From positions 310,001 through 374,000 of the forward strand of contig JAFEMH010000074.1 in the NCBI GenBank assembly GCA_022495995.1: a stretch of 64,000 nucleotides of DNA, read 5' to 3'. A program made the translations under genes and the position numbers. The notes under the pieces are model-generated. The model saw nothing but the letters and a program-made list of their open reading frames with translations, made no database searches and was not told the DNA's origin. Position 1 is the stretch's first letter, and each line of letters begins with the position of its first letter. Positions 46,136-58,245 of the stretch are shown here, piece by piece. The stretch is from Adenophora triphylla var. japonica. Lineage: Eukaryota; Streptophyta; Magnoliopsida; Asterales; Campanulaceae.

Positions 46136-46569
46136 ATATAAAGGGTACAAGTATAGTTGTGGATTTTCCTCCAAAACAAGTGGTCAAGTTGGGTGGTGGC
46201 TACTAAGAGATAATAGCACATAATAGAGCACATGCTTTTGTTTTCAAGCTTAATATGAATAATTTGAAGTGATAGGCTAAATAATGCAATGAGGATTGAA
46301 AAGGACATCATGCCCTACTAACTTCAAGATCGTTTTAGTTGAATATTAGCACTTGAAAGTCTAAAAAAATAATTTGCAATGAAATGATCAATCTTGCATA
46401 CCAAACGAGCAATAAATTCTTGGTTAAGATGAGGAAATGCAGCTCAGTCCTCAGAATTGACTCCCGTAGTTCTGGTCAACAGTCAAAAGGGCCGTCACAA
46501 AGAATTTTGGTACGTCACCTGCTCGTTTGAAAATGTCAATGAACATTAATGACTAGATATCAAAGGAAC

Positions 46570-46736
46570 AAACTGTTAGTCAAATGCGAGATCATCTGGT
46601 TTGGTAGGCAGGAAATTTTAACTGTAATAGCGCAAAGATCATACTGATGTTCAAAGAAAAGAGATGCTCCAAACTCAACATCTTTTTCGAAGTAAGGGAA
46701 GTGTGCTGCATCAACTTTCCATGGTTCTGACCTGCA
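46570..46736 (-). other. Exon-like block, minus-strand copy
   Basis: Diverged copy of the block at 15831-16105 (reads GQNHGKLMQHTS after a TTGCAG-like acceptor). Its reading frame differs further on, arguing against a conserved protein. Confidence 0.35.
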
Positions 46737-47017
46737 AAACAAAAAACATGGAACGTAAACAATGGGCAGATGATATTAAGACTCAAAATAAATTGAATCT
46801 TTAATTCATAAGAAAAAGGAAAGGTGGGTGAATAAAAAGCCGCTTGTTCGAAAATGTCAATGAACATTAATGACTATAGCTATCATGCCTAATATCATAA
46901 AATCATAGCAAGAAAGAGGAAAGTATTTGCCCAACATGCCCAAAATTGTGTACTGAAGGTATGGCAGTTGGCCAATCCAAAACAAATCTGTAAATGAACA
47001 TTACCTTAACAATCTAA

Positions 47018-47214
47018 GCAAGAGGTCAGATCGATAAATATGTCTTCACCACAAGGAATCGGGATAATGACCAAATTCTTCCTCTGCTTGATTCAAAAAA
47101 ATCTTGAAATGACTGCAACACAAGCTTTTGGGACATCTGCAGATAAAGCATGTCAGGAAACATGGTTAGGGGTAATAATGTGAGGCACATGAGTTCTTGA
47201 TCTTTCGATAACAC
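47018..47214 (-). pseudogene. Broken SAUR gene, minus strand
   Basis: Mirror relative of 44470-44676: CTCATGTGCCTCACATTATT, a VPKACV-like word, then the AEEEFG and EDIFIDLTSCLD parts in different frames with a large internal loss. Not functional. Confidence 0.7.
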
Positions 47215-47361
47215 AAGTTTGGCTTACTCCCTTTTGGTGAAAACACAGATCTTTGTTTAAGTCAAAATTAGCCTCAAAAATCAAGCTAGCCGTAGTGTAC
47301 TAGTTTAAGAAAAAAAAAAAAAAAAAACCTCGTAATGCTAAACTCATTAGAAAAAGATGTA

Positions 47362-47622
47362 CTCACTCCGTCCCTAAATGAATGTCCATTTTTCACTTTT
47401 AGGGACATTTGAGAAGAGTTGTAATTCAAGCAGTTTTAGTAGCATAAAAACATAAAAATCCTTCATAATCTCAACATATTACATCATGAGAATAAGTGTG
47501 AAATATAACTTGTTGATCCATGAGGGAAGGTTTGGTAACTTCTCCAAATTTTGGATATTCATCTTGGGACTATTTTTTTATTTTTTTTTTGAAAATTTGA
47601 CATTCATTTAGGGACAAAGGGA
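47362..47622. mobile_element. Stowaway-like MITE
   Basis: CTCACTCCGTCCCTAAATGA on the left and TTCATTTAGGGACAAAGGGA on the right are inverted partners, with TA beside the left end. The right end is slightly degenerate. Confidence 0.7.
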
Positions 47623-47910
47623 AAATTATTTTGTTGTGTTTGCTCATTTGTAAGCAAATATGAAAACAAATCAAGAAGGCACCAATCCTGAATGTCTTCT
47701 GCAGTAACAGAAGTATATGAAAAGTAGTCCATACAAATAAAACGATCTCGTGAGGACAAAGATTTCAACTAAGAGAAGGAACTATTTTCCATTTGCTTCA
47801 AAACTTACAAGCGAAAGTCAGAAAAAGCTCCAAAAATTACTATTTACAGCTTTCCTTTCAAATTGGTTTTACAAAATTGTGTTGCTAATTAAGACATCCT
47901 AAACTTTGAC

Positions 47911-48213
47911 TCATAATCTGCTCAAGCAAGATGTGACATGAATGAATATATCCTCTCTACAAGGAATTGTCAAACCACCCATTGGGTGATCATAACCAAA
48001 TTCTTCCTCGGCCTGACTTAGCAATTCCTGGAATAAAGGCTGACTCAAGAATGATACTGGAATAACAAATCTTTTCTTTTCCTGTTCCCCCACATATACT
48101 GCAAAATATCCTTTTGGGATGTCTATGGCTGTGGGTGTTGCGTGGTTTGCGTTAAATGATGGCATTCTAAGAATCTTCTTAGCAGACAGGATCCGAGGCA
48201 TGCGAATAGACAT
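47911..48213 (-). CDS. SAUR family auxin-responsive protein (type A, inverted arm)
   Basis: 100-aa SAUR ([20 protein letters not shown] start; [50 protein letters not shown]). It is closest to type A copies 2-4. In the conserved IDVTSCL end, D is H. It stands in the same order after the PPR pseudogene as copy 1 does after the PPR gene, in mirror orientation. Confidence 0.95.
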   Translation of the reverse strand: MSIRMPRILSAKKILRMPSFNANHATPTAIDIPKGYFAVYVGEQEKKRFVIPVSFLSQPLFQELLSQAEEEFGYDHPMGGLTIPCREDIFIHVTSCLSRL

Positions 48214-48330
48214 GATTTTGGAAGAATAACTTCTAAATGTTCAACAAGCTTATGTCAAAGGAGTTTGAGTGAGAGCTGTTTTTTAGAGTTTGTGAGGATT
48301 TGTGTTGTTAATGAGAGTAGTTTCATGGGT

Positions 48331-48416
48331 ACTTATAGATGCCACTGACAAGGCTACGATTCAAAAATCAGGAATGAGTGGTGAAGAGGCACCTGGATAA
48401 AGGACTAAGAGAGACA
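48331..48416 (-). promoter_or_regulatory. SAUR promoter: auxin element and TATA box (minus)
   Basis: TGTCTC (as GAGACA at 48411-48416) and TATAAGT (as ACTTATA at 48331-48337) with the type A spacing, about 120 bp before the ATG. Confidence 0.6.
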
Positions 48417-48619
48417 ATAACATGTGAAATATAACATGGTTTCGTCTTTCAACTAATCATCAAGAAATAAATGATATTTTGATAGCTCAACCATACAATT
48501 CTAGACAATGGTGTCCCAATAATTTGAGCCTCTAGTTAACGCCTTTGCTTAAAAACATGTTTGGACCTGTCTATACATGTAAGATAAAGCTAATTTAGTG
48601 AAGATAGTACCTGTCAAAA

Positions 48620-48865
48620 TGTCTTCAAGAATTTCAAAGCAGACTGCCTACCAATCCATTCTCAGCTCTAAATCGAACAAACTGTTTGGTAGACATGAAG
48701 CATCATGGCCCTGTGGATCTACAGCATAGGCAGGAAATTTTAACTGTAATAGTGCAAACATCGTACTGATGTTCAAGGATAAAATATCCTCCAAGCTCAA
48801 AATCTTCTTCAAAGTAAGGGAAGTGTGCTGCTTCCCTTGATCAACTTACCCTGGTTCTGACCTGC
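48620..48865 (-). other. Exon-like block upstream of the minus-strand SAUR
   Basis: Minus-strand relative of 15831-16105, ending near the TTTGCAG/GTCAGAACC border at about 48865. It has substitutions and small indels that break the frame seen in the left copies. Confidence 0.4.
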
Positions 48866-49252
48866 AAAAAAAAAAAAAACACGAACATAGACAAAAGGAA
48901 GATGATATTAAGACTAGCAACAAAATTGAAACTTTATCCATAAAGAGCTGGAAATATGGGTGAATTAAAAGGCACCTGGATAATCATCTAGATGACAATG
49001 AAAGAGGTTGAACTCTGTCAAAGAGAATGCTTACAATTTTGCTGCCATCTCTAAGTTAGCTTCCACTCTAGCTATAGTTAAAACTTAGGGGATTTGATAA
49101 GAATATGTACTGTATAAACTAACAATCGACTCCATTTCATCTTGACGATAGGGGTTTCGAAAGTGTCAGTTGCATACTAAACTCTGTCAAACTGTATCCC
49201 TGTACCACACATGTAGTAAGCCTTAATTGGACCGGAACTTCGGTCTACCACG

Positions 49253-50318
49253 TTAGAAAAAGAGATTACAACTGGGGTCAAAGAATCTAACATCTTTCTT
49301 AAACCATCTTTCTTTCATTGGCTCCCTCAGCTCTTCAATCTCATTCCACAAACCATGCCTAGCATACATATTCGACAACAACAACATTACCCCAGTGCCG
49401 CGAAGGCTCCCACTTACAGTGGGGTAAGTGGGGTCGAATGTACGCAGCCTTACCCCTTTATTAAAGCACAAAGAGGCTGTTTCCTGATGACCCATGAACA
49501 GACCGTTGCTTCATAACATAGAAGCGGATACAGTTTAGTGAGTCATTTTGCTTTATTTCATCATATTCCCAAGCCAAGAAATAGTGAGTCTTTTGCTCCA
49601 TCGAAAATGATGGAAAAGCATACATATTCGACAGCAGAACGCAAATTCCAACATTCTCAGGATCCAATTCAAGCGCCCATTGAGCTGCCAATTCATCCAA
49701 ATCAACATTCCTGTGCTTTTAATGCAGGCACTAAGCAATGCCCCCCCCCCTCCTCCAACTGAAACAAAGCCACTCCCTTTACTCGGCATCTCATCAACTA
49801 TCTTCCATGCCTTGTCTAACTCACTTCACCAACCCTAAATCAACCTGGCCAGTATGGCCACAGGATGAAAGCTGTAACAAATGCCACCCCATCAGGTCTG
49901 ATACCCTCCGTGAGCATCTCTTCATATAATAAAATCACTTCTTGTAATATCCATTTCTTCCATAAACAGCGAGCATTGACGTCCACAAAACAACATCATG
50001 CTTCCTCTTGCATGTTGACTCAAATCCAGCCGCATAAAACACCTGCCTCGCTTTCCCAACAAGTCCAAACTTACCATACATATCAATCAAATAACTCTGC
50101 AGAAACCCATCAATTCCTGCATTAGGAACCATCCTAATCACAGTGGCATGAACTTGCTTACCCAGTTCCAATGCATATAATCCAGCACATAATAGCAATC
50201 CATCCGACAAAGTACAGTTATCATAATCCAAATTAAGCCTGGGCATATCATGAAACAATTCAATACCATTAAGCCACAATTTGGCATCCGCATATCCCGA
50301 GAAAAGAACATTAGCACA
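49253..50318 (-). pseudogene. PPR pseudogene, C-terminal half
   Basis: Inverted, decayed copy of the PPR gene corresponding to about 6808-7680. It still reads CANVLFSGYADAKLW, NCTLSDGLLLCAGLYALELG, IDMYGKFGLVGKARQVF and LWTSMLAVYGRNGYYKK, then is broken by shifts; the region matching 7210-7400 is largely deleted. An Au-like SINE is inserted at 49378-49616. The N-terminal half lies 12.1 kb away at 62461-62752. Confidence 0.92.
49378..49616 (-). mobile_element. Au-like SINE
   Basis: On the minus strand: AACAGCCTCTTTGTGCTTTA, GGTAAGGCTGCGTACATTCG, GTGGGAGCCT and a TTGTTGTTGT tail, the hallmarks of the Au SINE family of flowering plants (recognised from memory). A 17-bp direct repeat AGCATACATATTCGACA flanks it (49361-49377 and 49617-49633). 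It lies in PPR pseudogene coding sequence. The tRNA-like head is not obvious. Confidence 0.78.
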
Positions 50319-50319
50319 T

Positions 50320-50801
50320 GATGGATGTGTTTTCACCCATCCAAATGATATACCTTTAGACCTATTTGATGTTTTTTTATGCCTTTTTGGAGGAAGGAGA
50401 AAGTCACGGATATTGAACTCAATAAGTACAAAAGAAACGATCAAAAGCGGAGCGGCGAAGGAGGAAAGAATGGAAATTACAAAGGGACAAAGTGGAGATT
50501 CCCCCGAGTATTCATTACCATTGGATAGTACTCGTCGAGAGCTTTTCAAGGATATGTGGCACGTCCTAATCGCAGTCCGCACGAATAAGTTATGACCTCC
50601 GAAAGTTTATCGAGGAGCGCACGCACCCGAGGAGGGGGAGCGCCCGCTCCCCAATTCCAGAAACTCGTGTTTTGCATCACCATAAAAGGGTGCGGTCGCC
50701 CCCTCCGCCAGCACCAATTTTCTCTCCTTTTTGGAGTAGATTTCCTCGTTTGTTTCCCTACTTCACCCCTCTTCTCCTATGTATAAATAGGACATTCCAG
50801 C
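50320..50801 (+). repeat. LTR-like segment, left piece (U3 and TATA)
   Basis: Begins where PPR similarity stops. It has a GC-rich block (GCGCCCGCTCCCC near 50640, GTGCGGTCGCCCCC near 50690) and a TATA box TGTATAAATAGG at 50780-50791. It continues at 61342 after the copia element: TTCCAGC/CACATTTTGGGACATC. The part from the TATA box on is repeated in inverted form ending at 62460. Confidence 0.65.
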
Positions 50802-51375
50802 TGTTGTGAATTACCGCAGCGGAACGGATCCAAGCTAGGAGTAATAATAAGAGCAACACACACGAAAAAGTAAATCACACACAAAGGAACACACAAGAAT
50901 TGTTAACCCGGTTCGTTGCAACAACAACTACGTCCGGGGGCGCTACCAAGCCAAAATATTCACTATAATATTTTCCGATGTTATAATTTGTCTCTAGGCT
51001 ATCACATGTATTTATAGGGAAACAATAAATCAAATCCTAGTAATAAAAGGATTCCTACTCAAGAAAGTAATCTTCTTTCTTCACAAGTCCTTCCAAATAT
51101 TACTACCAAAAGGAATCACCAAGCAAGAGGAGATCTCGTCAAGATAGGAAACCAAATCAGCCCAAAATCGTGGCCAGCGCGGCCCGCAAGGCCCAAGGCC
51201 CGGCCCAGCCAACCCACACATGCGGTCAGCCACACATGCGGTCACCGCACATGCGGTCGGCCGCACACCAAAACCGCAAAACCCTTTTGCTCCGATGAAT
51301 TTGAGCCCCATCTCACCAACTCCTCCGACCGCGGTTCAAATCCTTTATCCATGGTTTTGACGCCACATCCCAACA

Positions 51376-52057
51376 ATCTCCCACCGGAGACAAACCATCC
51401 ATGATACCTCTTCTTGAAACAAATTTCGGTGGCCGCCTATTGCGTTGGTAGCGCCCGGCCTCTTGTCTAGTTATCCAAGTGAGTTGAAGCCGAGCAACGC
51501 TTCAACATAACCGCTCGGTTCTACCATGCTCCGAGTCTTCATTCCGAATGATCCTCCCTGCACATCCCCGCTCACTTGCTTGCTAACTATCGATCCTGAA
51601 CAGCGCGAATCCACGTGCCCCACACAATCACAAGCTTGGAACCTTTGTGTGTTCTTTGCAACCCATCGCATCACCGTTCTAGATCCCGCTCCCATGTTGG
51701 CCAAATTGGCTCCGCGTCGGCCGACTTCATTACCCAATTTTCTACCAACATACCGTTTAGTGAAATTTCTCCCACCATGGCGATCTCGGCCACCACCATT
51801 CATCATTGGGATGCGCCTTCATTTCCCCCAACGACTCATGTTGCATGTGGTATACAACATATTTTCCACGCCGCCACGAGCCACCAAGCTAGCTCCGCGG
51901 TTTACCTTCCATGTCCCACAACCGAAGGTCACCACACAACCCTCCTTATCAAGTTGCCTTATGGAAATCAAGTTCCTCTTCAAATCCGGAATATGTCGCA
52001 CATCACGTAGCCGTAAAACAGTCCCATCCGTTGCTTTGACCCGAACAACCCCCTTTC
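51376..52057 (-). pseudogene. Pre-integrase remnant of the non-autonomous copia element
   Basis: Minus-strand reading gives HIPDLKRNLISIRQLDKEGC and WKVNRGASLVARG in one frame (51819-52001), the piece that in full elements precedes the pre-integrase domain. Another frame (51471-51806) has no known domain. Coding similarity stops here and the purine tract CCGGTGGGAGATTG leads into the 3' LTR. Confidence 0.7.
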
Positions 52058-52889
52058 CAATGTGTAGGTGTTAGTGCCCTAGGCCTATAGAGATAGACCT
52101 ATTTGTAATGTCATTTTCATTTATATATGAGATTATTACTTTGATTATTATATATGTTTGCATGTTTACTTTAATAATCGTGTCCCTAATACTTATGAAG
52201 CACTAGTATGAAGTCTAATGGATAATCATGTGATGATTATATGCATGGAGATGCACATTAGATTCATGGGTACTTGTTAGATAACAAGGTACTGGACTTG
52301 ACCCATTATGAGATTTATGTCATGGTCGAATGTCATAATTAAATCTCATATAGTCATATCATTGATATCCTTTGACCTGAGATTATCATCGTCTTCCACT
52401 CGATGAATATTATGTTTGATATAGTTTAACGTTGTCTTTAACCGGATAACAATAAGGGCTATTATTGGCATGATATGATTCTTGTTGGGAAGAATGATAA
52501 GTCAAGATGGAAATTTGTCCCTCGTAAAGAGAGATGTTTGCTTGGCCACTCGTAAGTAAGATTGATGATGTACATGGCCATGTCCGAATGAATTAATGTG
52601 ATTAATTACATTCGATTGATCAATTTACTTAGTAACGAGAAAGCATTGAACAATATGAGTTGACGTGGACCATGACTCATGTTCAATATAACATCGTGTG
52701 ACAATGGGATTGTGATATGTTCTATGTAGGAAAATCGAACTTGATATTATATTATTTGGGTAGGCATGATGGCTTGCTAGAGTCCGCTCATGTCTTATGA
52801 GGATCGATGTGATCGAACTCATTGCCAACATAATATAGTCCTATGGGGTCACACGCATCGAACGAATTGTCAAAAATGAGAATTATGGA

Positions 52890-53110
52890 ATCTGGGCTCA
52901 TGGGCGACCGCCCAAGTATGCCATGGGCGACCGCCCACAAGTCAATAGTTGGCTTTGGGCGAACGCTCAATGGTTATGGGCGACCGCTCATGATTATTCG
53001 AAAACTGTGCAGGTGGGCGACCGCCCATAAGGGATTTCGAATAAGGGTGAAAGCACTGGACAACTGTGCGACCGCCCATGCCTTGGTGGGCGACCGCCCA
53101 TGTCCGTCTG
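52890..53110. repeat. GC-rich motif array in the left LTR
   Basis: Six or more copies of GGGCGACCGCCCA or close variants, spaced 15-50 bp, ending about 50 bp before the TATA box (TGTATAAATACT at 53162). The right LTR has the same array at 59095-59340 with one more copy. Confidence 0.85.
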
Positions 53111-54559
53111 GGCTGAAACCGGTTTTTGATTAGGGTTATTAATAGGGTATAATATTTATAATGTATAAATACTATCCCTCTTCAACCCTAGCGAAATAAG
53201 TGACGAAAATTGGGTTTATAGAAACACCAATTGAGAGATTTCAATTGAGAATTGAAAATCAAAACTACACCAATTCCATAATACCTTATAGATTGAAAGG
53301 AGTTTCAATCAGGGATCTAGCAATCTACCTTAGAATTGTTCTAGGGTTCGTTCATCGCGTGGATACACATAGAGGATCTTCGCTATTCAAGATCTTTCGT
53401 TCGTGATTCATTGATCGTTCATCGAGGATTCATAAGATCAACAATCTGGAGTTGGAACGCGTTTATCAAGGACAAAAGCATTCAAGGTTGGTATTTCTAT
53501 TTCATCTTTCTTAATTATTCATCTAGAACGGATTCTAGGGCTTGGGGTTTTTCGAGTTATTGCATTATTCCGCTGCGCATGGACCCTCGAAACCCAACAA
53601 AGGGTATCGAGCCCCGTTCATGATGTTTAGTTAGATAATCATGATAATTGTGTAATGTGATTATATGAATTTTCATGATGAATATGATTTAGAATGTGAA
53701 ATTGTATGAGTTTTGCTTGTGAAGTAATTGTATATAGTGATATACCATGATTATGAAATTGAAATATGTGATTAATATGATTAATCTAGGTCATGGGATG
53801 TCAATTTCATTAATATGATTAATGTGATTAATCTAGGATATTTGTGAAGTGTTACTTAGTATATTGGTTTGGACACCAAGACCTTCCCCACGTGCACTTC
53901 GATGGAAGTGTGGGATAACCTTGGAGCACGAGGCCGCGTACTAGTAATTACTGATCAAATGTAATTTGTGTTGCATCATTTCATGTTCATAATTATGCTC
54001 ATATAGTTTTCATGAATCAACCTTGGCATGTTATTGATAAACATGAAAATTGAACCTTCTTTGTAATTTGAGTTTGTTTATGCCACCCATGTTTAAACAC
54101 TTGTGAGTACACGGGTAGTTTTATGTAGGCTCGCCATAGCGAGGTACATTAATTCTATCTTTGTATGATCAAGATGAGCAAATAGTGATTGCTATACGTT
54201 TAACATGGTTGAACTCAATTAGGCTATCAAAACAGTTTTGGGCCTAAGGCATAAGATGAGATTGAAACATGTGACATATGATGTCTATAATCTCATAAAA
54301 GATCTAAGAGTCATATGTAGATATGATTGATAAATGTTATCTACCTTTTTAGTTTAATTTTTAGCAGTCGTGCCATAGCCGACTTGAAATTAAATTAAAG
54401 TTGGGTCTTAGCCTATTAAATTATATTATGCATATTTGCATAAGAAGGTTATATAATTTAGTAGGAGTATTTATGAAATACGTTATTTAATCTCTTAAAT
54501 GAAATCGGTACTTATATGTGTTCATATGTGTTGCATATTTTGTTGTAGAAATAGCATTA

Positions 54560-57500
54560 AACTATAATTAATCCTTATTATTGCGATTCGTCCTTATGAA
54601 GGACAAGTTCGAAAAGAACGGTACAAGTTATTCTGATTTGATCAGATGCTCAAGAAGTGTTCTTAAGCAAAATTGTACGTTCTTGACGAATCCATTCCTG
54701 CTGAACCCACTGCAAATGTTGCAAAGGGCAGATAAGGAGCAACATAAGAAACATAGAGATGATTCATATGATGTTGTTTGCCTTATACTTGCTACCATGT
54801 TTAAAGGCTCTTGAGAAGAACCTTGAACACGTGGAAATTGCTTTTGTTCTAGCACAACGCACAAAAGGAAATGTTCCAAGTGCAAGCTAGACAAAAGATA
54901 TATGTTGTGGTGAAGACTTTTAATGCATGAGATGCAAAAGGAGCAATCCGCAAGTGTGTTAATGGTTAACACAAGAAAGGGGTTCAAAAGGGAAGGCAAA
55001 GAAGGTAAAGCAAAGGTTGCTAAACCTGAGGCAAAAGTTGCCAAAGCCTAAGAGGCTAAACCCAAAGTGTCTCAAAAGGATGCATTTTGCTATCATTGCA
55101 ATGAGATTGTCATTGGAAGCAAAGTTGCAAGGCTAATTAGGAAGGCCTAAAAGGTGAAGAAGGGCAATATGATTGCTACTACTTCAAGTATCTATATGGT
55201 AGATATTTTCTTTTCGACTTCTTGTTCTTGGGTATATGATACCGGATATAGATCCCACATTTGTTTAAATGTGCAAGAAATAAAGAATAGAAAGCTACTC
55301 AAAGAAGGTGAATTAAACCTATGCGTGGTAATAAAGCAAGAGTTCTTTGCATTAGCCGTAGGGACTTATGAAGTCACTTTACCTTGTGGACTAGTACTTG
55401 TTTTGAACAAGTGTGACTACGTTCCGAATTTGAGTAGGAGTATCATTTTGTTTCTTATGAGGATGATGAAGAATATAATTTTCTTATTGAGAATAAGAAG
55501 CTTTATATTTATTTAATGATATGCCTTATTGTAATGCATATATCATTGAATAGTCTTCATATCCTTGATGTTAAGATACAAAATAATATTGAAGATATCT
55601 ATAATATAAGTGTGAAATCTAAACCGAATGATGTGAACAACACGTTCACATGGCATTACGGCTTGGTCATATAAATGAGAAACGTATAATCTAAACTCCA
55701 TTAACATGGACATTTAGACTCATATGATTATGAATCATTTGAGGTATGTGAATCTCATTTATTTGGTAAAATGACCAAACCACCCTACACTAAGAGTAGT
55801 GGGAGGGCTAGTGACTTATTGATCCTAGTACATGAGATGTACATGGACCATTAAGCAGCATTGCTAGGGGAAGATTTTGGTATTTCATTACATTCACTAA
55901 AGACTTATCTAGATATGACTATGTCTATCCGATGAAGTCCAAAGGTGAATTGTTTGGGATGTTTCGAACATTTCAAGATGGAGTACGAAACAACTTGGCA
56001 AAACTATTAAAGTACTTCGATTAGATCAGGTAATGGATATTTGAGCCAAGGGTTTGACAATCATCTCAAAACTGTGAAATCGTTTCATAGTTGACTCTAT
56101 GCGGAACACTACTGAGAATGGTGTGTCTGAAGGGAGGAATTGAACCTTGTGGAACATGGTTCGTTCGATGATGTGTCAAGATGACTTTCTATTTCCTTTT
56201 GAGGATATGCATTAGAAATGATGCGGTTACACTGAATCGAGTCCCTACTAAATCGATTCCTAAGTCCCCACATGAGATGTGGCATGGAAGAATGTCTTTC
56301 ATGAAGATTTGGGGTTGCGAATCTTATGTAAAGAGACCTCGTCTCTTATAAGTTAGCACCAAATCGACAGTGGTTAATTTCGGATATCGGTTTACAACCG
56401 CAATGAGAACAAAGTGTTTGTTGCTCTATATGATTCGTTTATTGAGAAACAGTTTCTCAATAAAGGATCTAGTGGGAGTAAAATTGATCTTGAAGAGTTC
56501 AAGAACCTGAAAATAACATGGAACCAAGAGTAGAGACGGAACCAAGTTCACAAGGAGTTGTGAAACCGGTTCAAGTTACACATGTCCATCGTAGTTTGGA
56601 TAGGTTACGATCCGAACACGAGAAATATTGATCTCATATCGGAAAGTAATAAAGTGGAAGTCATTGAGAATGACGATCCTACTTACTATCTAGAGGCGAT
56701 GTCCACTCCTAATTCGGATAAATGGTTAGGAACCATGGAGTCCGAATTACAGTCCATGTCTGATGATCAAGTTTGAAACTTGATTGAGCTACCTGAAGGT
56801 GTAAAAACCATAGGGTACAAATGGGTTTTCAAGAAGAAAACCGACATGGATGGAAGGTGTATACTTTCATGACTAAGGATTGTAGCAAAGGGATTTAGGA
56901 AAATTCATAGTATTGACTATGTTGAAACCTTTTTGCCCGTTACAATGCCGAAGTCTATTAGAGTTTCAATTGCCATTATCGCATATTGTGAATATGAGAT
57001 ATGGCAAATGGATGTCAAAACAGCGTTTCTTAACGGAAACCTACTTGAGGATGTGTACAGTACACAACCCGAAGGTTTGTCAATCCAAGAAATTCTAATA
57101 AAGTATACATGTTGCGTAGATCCATGAGATGGGTTGAAGCAAGCTTCGAGGAATTGGAATCTTCATTTTGATGAATCGGTCAAAGAGTTTGACTTCATCA
57201 AGAACGAAGATAAACTTTGTGTATACATGGAATTCAGTGGGAGCATAGTATTATTTCTATTGTTATATGACAATGATATCTTACTCATTTAAAACAAAGT
57301 TCCGACACTTAAGACCTGCCAAGTCTTGGTCAAGGAAAGGTTTCTCAATGAATGATATGGGTGAAGCCGCTTACATCATTGGTATCAAGATCTATAGAGA
57401 TAGATCTAAAAGGATAAATTGGTTTGAGTCAAAATACTCACATTGACAAGGTTCTTAGATGATTCTAAGAAAGGTAACTTGTCAATGGGTCATGGTATTA

Positions 57501-58245
57501 CTCTTAGCGAGACTCAGTGTCCCATGACAACTGATGAGCAAAAGAGAATGAATGAAGTTCCATATGCTCCAAAGATTTGGATCCGTCATGTATGCCATGA
57601 TTCGTACTAGACCCGACGTTTCATATGCTTTGAGCATGATGAGTCGATACCAATATGATCCCGGTGAGAACCATTAGATGGCGAGTCAAGACGATCCTTA
57701 AAGTACTTAAGAAGAACTAAGGATACGTTCTTGGTATTTGAAAGGTTGGAAGTTAATCTTGTTGTAAAGGTTACACGGATGCTAACTTCCAAACTGACAA
57801 AGTTAATTAAATCGCAATTAGGATTTGTGTTTATGCTTATTGGAGGTGCGATTTTATTGGAAGAGTTCCAAGCAGAAAATCGTGGCCGATTCTACTTCTA
57901 GGGCTTAATTTTAGCAACATATGATGTAGCTAGAAGAGGCGCTTGGATCAAAAGTTCATTAGTGTTTTGGAATTGTTCCAAGTATCACTAATCCGGTGGA
58001 ACTTTGTTGTGACAATTGTGGTGTCATTTGTGCAAACAAAAGAACCAAGGTCACATCAACGATCCAAACACATTTTGAGACGTTTCCACCTCATTAGAGA
58101 AATCTGTGAAAGGGAGGACGTCAAAATATGCAAGGTACCAACGGATGACAACATTTTGGACCCTCTCACCAAGCCCTTGCCACAAGCTAAACATGATGGT
58201 CATGTTAGGTCCATGGGTATAAGATACATGAATGATTGGGCCTAG
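54560..58245 (+). pseudogene. Copia gag-pol of the nested element, heavily decayed
   Basis: Order: gag (MKDKFEKNGTSYSDLI) with many stops, a damaged knuckle (CYHCNEIVIGSKVA), protease SWVYDTGYRSHIC at 55154-55516, an integrase zone without clear frame (55.6-56.5 kb), RT (PTYYLEAMSTPNSDKW, YKWVFKKKTDMDG, QMDVKTAFLNGNLLEDVY) and RNase H to about 58245. The RT active site reads YDNDILL where YVDD is expected. It could not have been mobile on its own in this state. Confidence 0.85.

Noticed and set aside
46026..46187. 54-residue N-terminal extension of the minus-strand SAUR type B
   Set aside because: It would begin upstream of the TATA box and has no counterpart in sister genes.
50281..50595. 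104-codon plus-strand frame
   Set aside because: It spans the junction of the PPR pseudogene and the LTR-like piece, so it is chimeric and unlikely to be expressed.
51526..52074. 182-codon plus-strand frame in 51.5-52.1 kb
   Set aside because: It is the shadow of the minus-strand protease and pre-integrase remnant and ends in the nested LTR border.
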